The notes under the pieces were generated by a model. The model was not told the origin of the DNA and ran no database searches. It was given only the letters and a program-made list of their open reading frames with translations. 64,000 nucleotides of DNA from Parafilimonas terrae. GTDB taxonomy: Bacteria > Bacteroidota > Bacteroidia > Chitinophagales > Chitinophagaceae. How positions within the stretch are numbered: position 1 is the stretch's first letter; every line of letters begins with the position of its first letter. The position numbers and the translations under genes are program-made. Positions 46,282 to 55,129 of this stretch are shown here, one piece after another. The stretch is from assembly GCF_900115755.1 (NCBI RefSeq), contig NZ_FOXQ01000007.1:124001-188000 (forward strand), given 5' to 3'.

Positions 46282-47526
46282 ATGCATTTAAAAAATACTA
46301 TTCTTTTATCAGCGGTATTGCTTTTTGTTTATTCAACAGGCTGTGCCAATGATGAAACATCTATTGCAAATAATACATCAAACAGCAGTGATACAACAGG
46401 GCTTGCTCCCGTTGAAACCAAATCTCCCAACAGTAATTATAAACCTGCTTTTGCAGGCCAGACAAGAATAAGCGGCGCCAAAACAACAACGCCTTATAAA
46501 GTGGAAAAGATTGCTGAAAAAATGGGTGCGCCTTTTGCCGTTGTGGCCATGCCTGATGGAAGATTGATGGTTACCTTGAAGAAAGGTTATATGGAAATTC
46601 ATGATGCCAATGGTAAGCTGGTTAAGAAGATTGAGGGATTACCAGAAGTGCTGTTTGCAGGCCAGGGCGGCTTACTCGATGTTGCTTTCGATCCGGATTT
46701 TAAGAACAATAAAATGATGTATTGGTCTTACTCTGAAAAGAATGGTTCCAAAAACTTAACGGCTGTTGCAAAAGGCAAACTGAATGAAGCTGCCGGCAGA
46801 GTAGATAATCCAACAGTAATATTTCGTGCTACGCCTGCATTAAACAGCAACCTGCATTTTGGTTCAAGATTAATATTTGATAAGGATGGAAATCTTTTTG
46901 TAAGCGCCGGTGAAAGGTCTATTCTTGAAGGAAGGGCGCAGGCGCAGTTGCTTGAATCACATCTTGGTAAAGTATTTAAGATAACAAAAGATGGCAAGCC
47001 TGCACCGGGCAATCCATTCATTAATAAAGCGGGAGCCGCACCTGAAATTTACAGTTATGGCCATCGTAATCCGCAAGGTTTAGATATTAATCCCGCAACA
47101 GGTGAATTATGGGAAGTGGAATTTGGCCCTCGTGGCGGCGATGAGATAAATATTATTCGTGCCGGCAAAGATTATGGCTGGCCTGTTATTACGTATGGCA
47201 TTGAATACAGCGGTGAAAAAGTGGGCGATGGCATTCAGCAAAAAGCAGGATTAGAACAACCGGTTTATTACTGGGACCCGGTTGTATCCCCAAGCGGCAT
47301 CAGTTTTTATAAAGGCAATTCAATTCCGGAATGGAAGAACAATTTATTTATTGCCTGTTTAAGCGGCCAGCATATTGACAGGCTCATCATTAAAAATAAT
47401 AAAGTGGTTGGTGAAGAAAGATTACTTGCAGATAAGAATGAGCGCTTTCGCGATATAGCTTACATGAATAATGCTTTATATGTGCTTACTGATAGCGGCG
47501 ATTTGTATAAGATAAGCAGAAAGTAA
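46282..47526 (+). CDS. PQQ-dependent sugar dehydrogenase family lipoprotein
   Basis: 414 residues. The N-terminus has a lipoprotein signal with Cys at residue 21 (LFVYSTGCAN). The rest is the six-bladed propeller of the glucose/sorbosone dehydrogenase family (YliI/Asd type): MPDGRLMVTLKKGYMEI, GQGGLLDVAFDPDF, LHFGSRLIFDKDGNLFVSAGER, SYGHRNPQGLDINPATGELWEVEFGPRGGDEINII, DYGWPVITYG. The conserved His and Arg for PQQ and catalysis are present. It oxidises aldoses on the periplasmic face with PQQ. No pqq biosynthesis genes are in the window. Confidence 0.92.
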   Translation: MHLKNTILLSAVLLFVYSTGCANDETSIANNTSNSSDTTGLAPVETKSPNSNYKPAFAGQTRISGAKTTTPYKVEKIAEKMGAPFAVVAMPDGRLMVTLKKGYMEIHDANGKLVKKIEGLPEVLFAGQGGLLDVAFDPDFKNNKMMYWSYSEKNGSKNLTAVAKGKLNEAAGRVDNPTVIFRATPALNSNLHFGSRLIFDKDGNLFVSAGERSILEGRAQAQLLESHLGKVFKITKDGKPAPGNPFINKAGAAPEIYSYGHRNPQGLDINPATGELWEVEFGPRGGDEINIIRAGKDYGWPVITYGIEYSGEKVGDGIQQKAGLEQPVYYWDPVVSPSGISFYKGNSIPEWKNNLFIACLSGQHIDRLIIKNNKVVGEERLLADKNERFRDIAYMNNALYVLTDSGDLYKISRK

Positions 47527-47573
47527 TAAACTAAACTTTTGGAAAGCTTTGAGCTTTCCAAAAGTTGTAACTA

Positions 47574-48437
47574 TTATATTGAATGTATGTAAGGAACACT
47601 GTCTTTAAAATTTTCAAAACCCATCTCCACAAAATAATTTTTTACGCCGCCTGTTTTGGCAGCAGCAAAAAATTCTTTCCAGTTAATAACGCCTTTACCA
47701 ATCGGCACTTCTTTTTTATCAGCCGTCCAGTCTGATAAATGTGATGATATAAACCTGCCTGGATATTTTTTAAAATAATCGGCTGCCTTATATCCCAGGT
47801 TAATCACTTCAGTTTGAAACTGCATCTTCACCAGATCAGGATTCAACTGCTTCATTAATGCATCATAAATTAGCTGGCCATCCAATGTTGCAAATTCAAA
47901 TTCATGGTTATGAAAACCAGTTTGCATGCCTGCGGCTTTTATTTTTTCGGCAGCTTTATTTAACTTATCAGCAGCAGCGAGATAATCATTTAACGTTGCT
48001 GTTTTCGGCAGCCAGAAAGTAGAGCAAATCATTTGTGTCAAACCCATATCATGCGCAAACTGAATAGTGTCATCAATTTTATCAGCAGCAAATTCAGCAG
48101 CTCCAAAATGACAGCTCGGGCAGGTTAAGCCAGCATCTTCAATTGTCTTTTTCACATCGGCTGTTGGCATTGAAGCAAGAAAGCCAAAACCAATTTGCGC
48201 ATAGCCTTTTGGCGAGCACAGTTCAATAAGTTTATAACCCATATCGGCCATAGTTTTCAAGGTGCCGGCAAAGTCTTTACCAAGTTTATCTTTTACACTC
48301 CATGATTGAAAGCCGATAGGCATATCATTGGACGCAGCAGCAGCCAATAACTCTTTTGGCAACTGTGATAATGCAAATGCAGCGCTTAATCCCAACGATG
48401 CTTTTTTAATAAATGAACGACGATGAATTGTATGCAT
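47574..48437 (-). CDS. Sugar phosphate isomerase/epimerase-type TIM barrel, Tat-exported
   Basis: 287 residues from the ATG at 48437 (MHTIHRRSFIKKASLGLSAAF); an in-frame extension to 48512 overlaps the upstream gene and is not needed. The N-terminus is a Tat signal with RRSFIKK. The AP_endonuc_2 TIM-barrel follows, with metal-ligand-type segments MQTGFHNHEFEF, FISSHLSDW and KNYFVEMGFEN. Proteins of this kind act on inositol or keto-sugars. It lies next to and co-directional with a Tat-exported Gfo/Idh/MocA gene (start codon 59 bases beyond its stop), a frequent pair in Bacteroidota carbohydrate loci. Confidence 0.9.
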   Translation of the reverse strand: MHTIHRRSFIKKASLGLSAAFALSQLPKELLAAAASNDMPIGFQSWSVKDKLGKDFAGTLKTMADMGYKLIELCSPKGYAQIGFGFLASMPTADVKKTIEDAGLTCPSCHFGAAEFAADKIDDTIQFAHDMGLTQMICSTFWLPKTATLNDYLAAADKLNKAAEKIKAAGMQTGFHNHEFEFATLDGQLIYDALMKQLNPDLVKMQFQTEVINLGYKAADYFKKYPGRFISSHLSDWTADKKEVPIGKGVINWKEFFAAAKTGGVKNYFVEMGFENFKDSVPYIHSI

Positions 48438-48496
48438 AAAAAATGTTTTGTACGTTATTAAATTGTTTTGTTGATACTTCCCTTCGGGGATTGGGT

Positions 48497-50053
48497 TCAG
48501 ATATTTTCCCATCCGCTCCTGTAAGTCCTGCTTAGATATTTGTTGGCATCTGATGAATTGGTGATCTTAACATTGGCAGCATCGTACTGCAACAGTTTAT
48601 TCGATCTTAATGCTACAGCATATAAGTTCACTGCTTCAGTAATAGGCTCCGCTTCCCTGAAACTGCCAGGATATTGCTTGCCCGATTTACAGGCTTCAAC
48701 AAATAATGGCAAAGCTTCTGACGTTTGCGTTACCTGGTCACGCGCATCAGCATTAGCTTTGGGCGCATCCATTTTCTTCCCTGAAATAATCTCGGGATTG
48801 TCCACATTAAAGCCTGCCAATATTTTTCCTTCTGTGCCAACAAACATCATCCCTTCCTGCGGCAGTTCTTTATTCTGGCTGAATAATTCTTCGGGAATGG
48901 GTGGCCTCATGCCGCCATCATACCAGCAAAGATCAACAGGCGGCCTGTTGCCGTTGGCAGGATATTTAAAACGAACCATGCTGGCCATGGGGAAAGAAAA
49001 ATCGTTATTGATACGATACGGCACAGCGCCATTGAATGCACATACATGGCTGCGGCATGGAATAACGGTTGTGGGCGATGTTAACTTCAATGCATTAAAC
49101 ACCGTCCATAAACTATAATGCCCCATATCAGCCATGGAGCCACCCCCGAAATCGTACCAGCCGCGAAATACCATGTGCGTATAATCATGGCTGTAATCAC
49201 GCATGGCTTCAGGACCAAGCCAGAGGTCCCAGTTAAAGCCATCGGGTATAGGTTGTTTATCTTTTGGGAGATCAGGATACTGCGGCCACACAGGGCGGTT
49301 GGTCCAGTTATGCACTTCAGTAAGCGTGCCAATAGCGCCGGCATTTATCCATGCCATCACAGTCTCCATCGAGCCATTGGAATCCCAGGGTATGAAATGT
49401 GTAATTACATTGCTGTTGCGTGCCATTTCAATCACCTTCTTTCCTTCCACCAGCCTGTTTGAAATAGGCTTATGCATCAGCACATGCTTACCACGTTTTA
49501 TGGCTGCCATTGCCAGTACGCCATGCAAATGATCGGGCGTCATTATCTTAACAGCATCAATATCTTTTTCTTTGTCAAGCAGTTCACGTGCATCTTCATA
49601 AGCAGTACAGGCATTGTATTTCCATTCACTGTGCACGTTAGCATAATAACTATCAACAATTGATTTCCCGTTTTCCCTTCCACCCGGAATAATGTTATCG
49701 CCGCCCGGCTCCCAATTGTTATTCTTTAATGTTCCCCTGATAGCATCCCGCAGGTAAGTAGTACCCCAGTCGCGGTAACCAACAGCATAACGGTTGGGGT
49801 CGCAAACGGCCGTTACCTGAATCTGCGGCACTTCAAGTAAAGGCAATAATTCCCTTATGCCCTGCGTGCCGATGCCGATGTAAGCAAGCGTTATTTTATC
49901 ACTTGGGGCGATATATCCTTTGCCTAATACATGCCTTGGCACAATGGTGAAAGCAGTGGCGGCAGTGGCTGTGATTGAAACAAAATCGCGACGGCTAAGG
50001 GTTCTTTTTTTTGCAGCATTGTTCGTCGGATTTTCATGAATGTTCTTTTTCAT
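48497..50053 (-). CDS. Gfo/Idh/MocA oxidoreductase, Tat-exported
   Basis: 518 residues. A Tat signal (KKRTLSRRDFVSITATAATAF) precedes a Rossmann domain (ITLAYIGIGTQGIREL), the HVLMHKPISNRLVEGK segment (family EKP box) and a C-terminal domain with GSMADMGHYSLWTV carrying the catalytic-type Asp-His pair. Periplasmic members of this family act on glycans and glycosides together with TIM-barrel isomerases, such as the one downstream. Probable role: oxidation or epimerisation of a sugar by NAD(P) bound to the exported protein; substrate unknown. Confidence 0.9.
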   Translation of the reverse strand: MKKNIHENPTNNAAKKRTLSRRDFVSITATAATAFTIVPRHVLGKGYIAPSDKITLAYIGIGTQGIRELLPLLEVPQIQVTAVCDPNRYAVGYRDWGTTYLRDAIRGTLKNNNWEPGGDNIIPGGRENGKSIVDSYYANVHSEWKYNACTAYEDARELLDKEKDIDAVKIMTPDHLHGVLAMAAIKRGKHVLMHKPISNRLVEGKKVIEMARNSNVITHFIPWDSNGSMETVMAWINAGAIGTLTEVHNWTNRPVWPQYPDLPKDKQPIPDGFNWDLWLGPEAMRDYSHDYTHMVFRGWYDFGGGSMADMGHYSLWTVFNALKLTSPTTVIPCRSHVCAFNGAVPYRINNDFSFPMASMVRFKYPANGNRPPVDLCWYDGGMRPPIPEELFSQNKELPQEGMMFVGTEGKILAGFNVDNPEIISGKKMDAPKANADARDQVTQTSEALPLFVEACKSGKQYPGSFREAEPITEAVNLYAVALRSNKLLQYDAANVKITNSSDANKYLSRTYRSGWENI

Positions 50054-50161
50054 ATAGCTTGATTGACGTTAGAAGAGGCAATAAAATTAAAAGATAAGCT
50101 GAAGTAATTGCAGGAATAATTTCGGTTAAAGTATGTATCAGAATGCCACAACTATTTCGTT

Positions 50162-51163
50162 TCAGCCTCTCTCCTTTACCGTTTGCACAATCTCTTTTAT
50201 TATTTTATCAACATGGAATATAATGCTGTTATGGGCGCATTTCAGTTCAATCTTATCGGGGTTGCCGTAAATATCATTTAATAAATACTGGCATTTTGTA
50301 TCAACCGCTTCATCGTATAAACTAATAAACTGCTTTATATATTTTGCCTTGCAGTTATGGCCAAGATAATATTGATCTGTTATAGCCCATGCTTTATTCA
50401 ATTGATCTTCATCAATGCCTTTTTCAATAAATGACCGCTTTATATATTTTGTAAAAATGCTTTGCCAGGTAAGCGTTCCAAGCTTTGCCGCCGTTATAAT
50501 GGGGAAATAAAAATCAACGGCCTCAACATTTGTTGCAAGTCCTGCCTGGAAACCGCCACTGCTCATGCCTATTATACCAATATTGCGATATTGATTCCTG
50601 AAATGATGAATAAGAAACCTTATTTCGGCAACAAACTGCCGGAAATTCATAATGGTTAAAAAAATATGCGGGCTTATAAATAATTCACCTGAATAAAGAT
50701 TGGCAGGCGTTCTTTGCTGGTGAAAAGGTTTTATTAAAAGGCAACTGTCAATGCCATTGCTTAAAAACTGCCGGCAGATTTTTGACTCAAAATCAAGGTT
50801 CTTTCTTGCCCATCCCGGTGCAAATAACAATAAAGTATCATTGCTTTTGCAGTTTGAGAACAGCTTAAAAAATGCAGTATTATTTTCGGGCCAGTTTGTT
50901 GCTGCAGGCGAAGGATAAGAAAAGAACGCTTCATTATTTGCTGCATGCAGCTTAGTAATGTTATCATCAGAAGGTGCATTGAGCGTTGTATAAAAAAGTT
51001 CAGGTTGATTGAAAAAAGGCTGAACGGAGTTATAAAATTCATCAATGCTGAATTGCCTGTTATCAAAAACATCCTGCGGCAGTGTAACAGAGCACTTTCT
51101 TTTTATTGTGAAATAATCATAAACCCGATCTGCCAGGGGATATAGTTTTGAAGCAATGCCCAT
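50162..51163 (-). CDS. Alpha/beta hydrolase-fold protein
   Basis: 333 residues from the ATG at 51163; the frame extends to 51331 but that part overlaps the divergent cyclophilin gene start. A hydrolase nucleophile elbow GIIGMSSGGFQAGLA (G-x-S-x-G) is seen at about residue 210 of the full frame, preceded by LLLFAPGWARKN (oxyanion-type strand), and a C-terminal SIIFHVDKI strand could carry the His. No signal peptide. It resembles the distant ABHD18/DUF2048-like hydrolases, a tentative assignment. Substrate unknown. Confidence 0.7.
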   Translation of the reverse strand: MGIASKLYPLADRVYDYFTIKRKCSVTLPQDVFDNRQFSIDEFYNSVQPFFNQPELFYTTLNAPSDDNITKLHAANNEAFFSYPSPAATNWPENNTAFFKLFSNCKSNDTLLLFAPGWARKNLDFESKICRQFLSNGIDSCLLIKPFHQQRTPANLYSGELFISPHIFLTIMNFRQFVAEIRFLIHHFRNQYRNIGIIGMSSGGFQAGLATNVEAVDFYFPIITAAKLGTLTWQSIFTKYIKRSFIEKGIDEDQLNKAWAITDQYYLGHNCKAKYIKQFISLYDEAVDTKCQYLLNDIYGNPDKIELKCAHNSIIFHVDKIIKEIVQTVKERG

Positions 51164-51250
51164 TATTCGTTTGACAATTTTTTTGTTTGTTTTGATGCAT
51201 ATTATTTTAAGAACTTCGTCTTTATTGATTAAGCGAATAAATATGCAAGC

Positions 51251-51841
51251 ATGTTGAATTGCAGGAACCTCCTGATTATTTTTATTGTTTTTATAGCAGC
51301 CTGCAAGAGCGCTGAAAATAAAAACCCTCATATTGAAATCTCAACAAAGTTCGGAGATATAGAAGTAGAGCTTTATCCTGAACAGGCGCCTGAAACGGTA
51401 AAAGCTTTTTTGCGCTATGTGGATTCAGGTTATTATACAAATTCAGCTTTTTATCGTGTATTAAGAGATGATGAGCAGCCAAGCAATGCGCCAAAATCTG
51501 AATTGATACAAGGCGGCTTATGGAAAACAAATTATAAGCTTTCAGCAGGCCTGCCAGGCATTAAGCATGAAACAACCACACAAACAAAAATTCTGCATAA
51601 GAATGGCGTTATATCAATGGCAAGGCTTGAGCCCGGAACAGCGAATACAGAATTTTTTATTTGCGTTGGCGATCAGCCGGGTTTCGATTATGGTGGCGCC
51701 AACAATGCAGACGGGCAGGGCTATGCCGCTTTTGGCAAAGTGGTGAAAGGCATGAATGTAGTATATAACATTTATGATGCACCGGAAAGCGATGGCGAGT
51801 TTGATCCGTTGATCTATATTTTTAAAATAAAAAGATTATAA
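51251..51841 (+). CDS. Cyclophilin-type peptidyl-prolyl isomerase, lipoprotein
   Basis: 196 residues. MLNCRNLLIIFIVFIAACKS is a lipoprotein signal with Cys at residue 18. The cyclophilin fold is clear: ISTKFGDIEVELYPEQAPETVKAFLRYVDSGYYTNSAFYRV, the GVISMARLEPGTANTEFFICVGDQP core (with the Ser/Gln-type active-site neighbourhood) and YAAFGKVVKGMNVVYNI. It catalyses proline cis-trans isomerisation in the periplasm. The divergent hydrolase gene is 87 bases away. Confidence 0.93.
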   Translation: MLNCRNLLIIFIVFIAACKSAENKNPHIEISTKFGDIEVELYPEQAPETVKAFLRYVDSGYYTNSAFYRVLRDDEQPSNAPKSELIQGGLWKTNYKLSAGLPGIKHETTTQTKILHKNGVISMARLEPGTANTEFFICVGDQPGFDYGGANNADGQGYAAFGKVVKGMNVVYNIYDAPESDGEFDPLIYIFKIKRL

Positions 51842-51883
51842 AGATGCAACGCCTAATAACCATTGCATCTTTTCATTCATAAA

Positions 51884-52423
51884 ATGTATATAAAGAAAAA
51901 CATCTTTGCTATTATTGGCAGCGCCAGTAAAAATTCTTCCAATTTAAAACTCGTACAAAAAATTGCGGCGCTTACCGCTGATGAGTTTACTATAAATATT
52001 TTTGAAAACTTAGCAGCGTTACCGCATTTCAATCCCGAATTATCCATTGAAAACACACCTCAGGTAATTATTGATTTTCGCAATGCTGTTCAGCAGGCTA
52101 ATGGCATTATCATCTGCACGCCTGAATATATTTTCAGCATCCCGTCAGGCTTAAAGAATGCTATTGAATGGTGCGTTTCTACAACTGTTTTCTCAAAAAA
52201 ACCGGCAGGGTTAATTACGGCTTCCGCATCCGGGATAAAAGGGCACGAAGAGCTTAAATTAATTATGCGCACACTTGAAACAATTTTCCATAACGATACC
52301 ACTTTGCTTATAAATGGTATAAAAGCAAAAGTTGATAACAATGGAAATATAAAAGATGAACAAACCAATACAGCTCTGCAAACTTTTACTAATGCCTTTA
52401 TAAAGCTTGTTAACAATAATTAA
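51884..52423 (+). CDS. NADPH-dependent FMN reductase family protein (second copy)
   Basis: 179 residues from the ATG at 51884 (seven residues upstream are possible from 51863). Flavodoxin-like fold with the FMN loop IIGSASKNSSNLKLV and the signature TPEYIFSIPSGLKNAIEWCV. It is distantly related to the enzyme at 35189, with the same catalytic framework: reduction of flavin or quinone by NAD(P)H. It sits 42 bases after the cyclophilin gene. Confidence 0.9.
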   Translation: MYIKKNIFAIIGSASKNSSNLKLVQKIAALTADEFTINIFENLAALPHFNPELSIENTPQVIIDFRNAVQQANGIIICTPEYIFSIPSGLKNAIEWCVSTTVFSKKPAGLITASASGIKGHEELKLIMRTLETIFHNDTTLLINGIKAKVDNNGNIKDEQTNTALQTFTNAFIKLVNNN

Positions 52424-52487
52424 GGGTAAAAATGCTTTGCCACATGGCTGAGCTATTATATTTTTATCGTTCAATAAAACAGCTATT

Positions 52488-53315
52488 ATGAAAATCTTGT
52501 ACACCGTAATCTTCTTTTGTTTTTGTTTGCTGAATACAACATTTGCGCAGCACAAGCTCACAAAGCTTTGGGAAACCGATTCTTCATTAAAAGTGCCGGA
52601 GAGCGTTTTGCTTGACAGGGATAATAAGGTTTTATACGTATCAAATATCGATGGCACTGATCCCTGGGGCGCAGATGGCAAAGGGTCTGTTGGAAAGGTT
52701 GGGCTTGATGGGAAAATAATTGCAGCAGACTGGGTAACCGGCTTAAACTCTCCCAAAGGCCTCGGTCTGCATAAAGGCAAATTATATGTTGCCGATCTGT
52801 CAAACATAGTTGTAATTGACACTAAAAAAGAGGCCATTGAAACCATCATAAAAGTTGACGGCGCAGGTGGCCTGAACGACATCTCCGTTGGAGACGATGG
52901 TGTGATTTGGGTATCGGATTCTAAAAATAAAAAAATATTCAGGGTTGAAAATGAGAAAGCAAGTGTTTATCTCGAAGACCTTAAGGGCCCCAATGGCGTG
53001 TTAATGCATAATAAAACGCTTTACATTTTAGATAACGGCGGTGCCTACAAAGTAAATGATGATAAAACACTAACCCTGCTTGCCGAGGGAATGGAAGGTG
53101 GAACTGATGGTATTGAAAATACTGGCGGCAGCGACTTTATTGTTTCTTGCTGGGCAGGCGCAATATGGTATGTTAGCCCCGGCAATAAACAGTTATTGCT
53201 TGATACCAGGGAAGAAAAAAAGAATACGGCAGATCTTACTTATGATGCAGACAGCAAGATTGTATATGTGCCAACTTTTTGGCGAAACAGCATAGCAGCT
53301 TACCAGCTCGACTAA
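52488..53315 (+). CDS. SMP-30/NHL-type exported beta-propeller protein
   Basis: 275 residues with a signal peptide (MKILYTVIFFCFCLLNTTFAQ). Beta-propeller repeats resemble SMP-30/gluconolactonase: VLYVSNIDGTDPWGADGKGSVGKV, PKGLGLHKGKLYVADLSNIVVID, GVIWVSDSKNKKIFRV, GPNGVLMHNKTLYILDNG. Such proteins may be lactonases or only ligand-binding propellers. Its three NxxG/DxS-type calcium ligands cannot be confirmed by eye. It ends in a long hairpin. Confidence 0.82.
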   Translation: MKILYTVIFFCFCLLNTTFAQHKLTKLWETDSSLKVPESVLLDRDNKVLYVSNIDGTDPWGADGKGSVGKVGLDGKIIAADWVTGLNSPKGLGLHKGKLYVADLSNIVVIDTKKEAIETIIKVDGAGGLNDISVGDDGVIWVSDSKNKKIFRVENEKASVYLEDLKGPNGVLMHNKTLYILDNGGAYKVNDDKTLTLLAEGMEGGTDGIENTGGSDFIVSCWAGAIWYVSPGNKQLLLDTREEKKNTADLTYDADSKIVYVPTFWRNSIAAYQLD

Positions 53316-53319
53316 ATAA

Positions 53320-53376
53320 AACAGCCACGAATACACAGTTGAATTATTATCTATCCAATTGGTATTCGTGGCTGTT
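53320..53376 (+). terminator. Long palindrome after SMP-30-like gene
   Basis: AACAGCCACGAATAC (53320-53334) pairs perfectly over 15 bases with GTATTCGTGGCTGTT (53362-53376) around a 27-base loop, followed by CACTTTTA. It lies between convergent genes and may terminate both. The sequence resembles the CACGAAT-type dispersed palindromes of Bacteroidota. Confidence 0.6.
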
Positions 53377-53399
53377 CACTTTTAATAACTCAGAAGTCC

Positions 53400-53825
53400 T
53401 TAGCTTATCAGCTTATCATGGCTAAAAAGATAGGGTATAAAAAAGGCTGCAAGGCATCCAATTATTACCTGCGTGCCCACTACCATAAATTTAAAATCTC
53501 CGGGAGCGCTGCCCATTATTGATTGCCGCGCCATAATTCCTAAAAAGAAAATGATCACCGTAACCAGCACTACCACCATCCTGTAAAAAGCAATTCCCTT
53601 CTTAAGATTGTGTACAAAAAGGTAAAACATCCAGCCGCATGCTATTAGCTGGCAGATGGAACCAAAGACAATCACGGTCACATCCAGGCCATTGAATTCA
53701 TAAAATTGTGTAATGCTTCTGTAAGCAAGTACAAATAAAGTATTGGCAACACACGCAGTAAGGCCCGCAAACAAACCGCTCAGGATGCCGCGGGAAAAAT
53801 CGGTTTGGGAATACTCGTAATTCAT
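53400..53825 (-). CDS. Four-helix inner-membrane protein of unknown function
   Basis: 141 residues with four hydrophobic segments at about 14-35, 47-68, 80-100 and 113-132. The loops are short and no motif or catalytic residue is recognised. It is not a small multidrug transporter by pattern. It converges with the SMP-30-like gene and its own upstream region is 500 bases long without another gene. Confidence 0.7.
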   Translation of the reverse strand: MNYEYSQTDFSRGILSGLFAGLTACVANTLFVLAYRSITQFYEFNGLDVTVIVFGSICQLIACGWMFYLFVHNLKKGIAFYRMVVVLVTVIIFFLGIMARQSIMGSAPGDFKFMVVGTQVIIGCLAAFFIPYLFSHDKLIS

Positions 53826-54336
53826 ATAGCAAGTTTTAGATTAACAGTACAAGGTAGTAAACTTGCCGGGCAATTTCAAAAGGTTTTTTGCAGGTTAAAG
53901 AATGGCTTGATTATCAAAAAATAGCAAAGATTGATGGATGGTTTTTTAGCAGAAAACTGTTCGTTTTGCAGTAAACTACATTAGGTTATGAATCCGAAAA
54001 ACATTTAAGGGCTTAAATTCGTTTATTTATATTCAGCAAAAAAAGGGTGACCGCATCCCGCTGGCCACCCTGATTTAACCCTGCTGCAAATCTTAAATAT
54101 TGTGAGTTAATTACTGCGTGTTTTATAAATAGACCTTGTATTTTCCGCAAGGTTTAATCAGTTTAAAAAAAATTTTTTACCGGCCTGCTTCCTTCAAACC
54201 CATTTTGTTTTCTCTTATTTAGAATGCAATTTTGCCAAGAGCAAGAAAGCCTGTAATGATTTTGCCGGTAAAACATTTTTACCATACAGAGAAGTTTTTT
54301 ATTGGACATCTATCTCGCTTATAAGAAAAATAACAG
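53826..54336. other. 511-base gap upstream of phzF-like gene
   Basis: No protein gene is seen. It contains a minus-strand terminator at 54041-54071, an ACCTTG/CAAGGT hairpin at about 54133-54153 and an A8T6 run near 54170, but no known RNA family was recognised. Confidence 0.5.
54041..54071 (-). terminator. Orphan minus-strand terminator
   Basis: On the minus strand AGGGTGGCC and GGTCACCCT form a 9-base-pair stem (one G-U) around a 10-base loop, followed by seven T (54047-54038 area). No minus-strand gene ends here: the next one on that strand starts downstream at 53825. An unannotated transcript starting between about 54080 and 54336 is implied. Confidence 0.55.
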
Positions 54337-55125
54337 ATGAAACTACCTATATATATTGTTGATGCTTTTACCGGCAAGCTGTTTGGCGGCAACCCGGCGG
54401 CTGTTTGCCCGTTGCAGGAATGGCTGCCTGAAACAGTAATGCAAAACCTTGCCGCTGAGAATAATCTTTCAGAAACCGCATTCATTGTTCAGGAAGGTGA
54501 TCATTTTCGCATTCGTTGGTTTACACCTTCAACAGAAGTAAAACTTTGCGGCCACGCCACGCTGGCAAGCGCTCATATATTTTATACTGAACTCGGTTAT
54601 TCAAAACCTGAAATACATTTTGAAAGTTTAAGTGGCTTATTAAAAGTAATGCACCAAGCTGAAAAAGTTTACACGCTTGATTTTCCTGCTAATCCCCCCG
54701 AACCAATTACTAAAATTCCGGAAGGCTTGTTTGAAGGGCTTAAAATTGAAAATGCAACAGTTTTTAAAACCTCATTTGATTATATGGTTTTAATGCCGGA
54801 CCAGCGCAGCATAGAAAACCTGCAACCTGATTTCGCCAGCCTTGCCAAAGTAAAAGCCAGGGGCGTTGTTACAACGGCCAAAGGAGACGATGTAGATTTT
54901 GTATCGCGGTGTTTTTACCCGCAAAGCGGTATTAATGAAGATCCTGTTACCGGTTCTGCACATACAATCATGGTTCCTTATTGGTCAAAAGAATTGGGCA
55001 AAACAACATTATCTGCCGTCCAGCTTTCAAAACGAAAAGGTTTCCTTGAATGTGAATTGAAAGAAAACCGCGTGTTAATGAGCGGCCAGGCCGTTACGTA
55101 TCTTAAAGGAGAATACACCATTTAG
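54337..55125 (+). CDS. PhzF-family isomerase-like protein
   Basis: 262 residues, the standard size of PhzF/YddE proteins. The N-terminal half has VDAFTGKLFGGNPAAVCPL, the conserved active-site Glu in NNLSETAFIV, and RWFTPSTEVKLCGHATLASAHI; the C-terminal half has NEDPVTGSAH. The two halves form similar hot-dog-like lobes. The family includes phenazine and diaminopimelate-epimerase-like isomerases; no phenazine genes are near. It is 4 bases before rnhA, suggesting co-transcription. Confidence 0.92.
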   Translation: MKLPIYIVDAFTGKLFGGNPAAVCPLQEWLPETVMQNLAAENNLSETAFIVQEGDHFRIRWFTPSTEVKLCGHATLASAHIFYTELGYSKPEIHFESLSGLLKVMHQAEKVYTLDFPANPPEPITKIPEGLFEGLKIENATVFKTSFDYMVLMPDQRSIENLQPDFASLAKVKARGVVTTAKGDDVDFVSRCFYPQSGINEDPVTGSAHTIMVPYWSKELGKTTLSAVQLSKRKGFLECELKENRVLMSGQAVTYLKGEYTI

Positions 55126-55129
55126 TATT

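Noticed and set aside
50162-51331. Longer start for the alpha/beta hydrolase at 51331
   Set aside because: It would overlap the signal-peptide region of the divergent cyclophilin gene and adds no hydrolase-like sequence.
54041-54336. 6S, tmRNA, RNase P or SRP RNA in the 53.8-54.3 kb gap
   Set aside because: No characteristic conserved motifs or overall fold were recognisable by eye.
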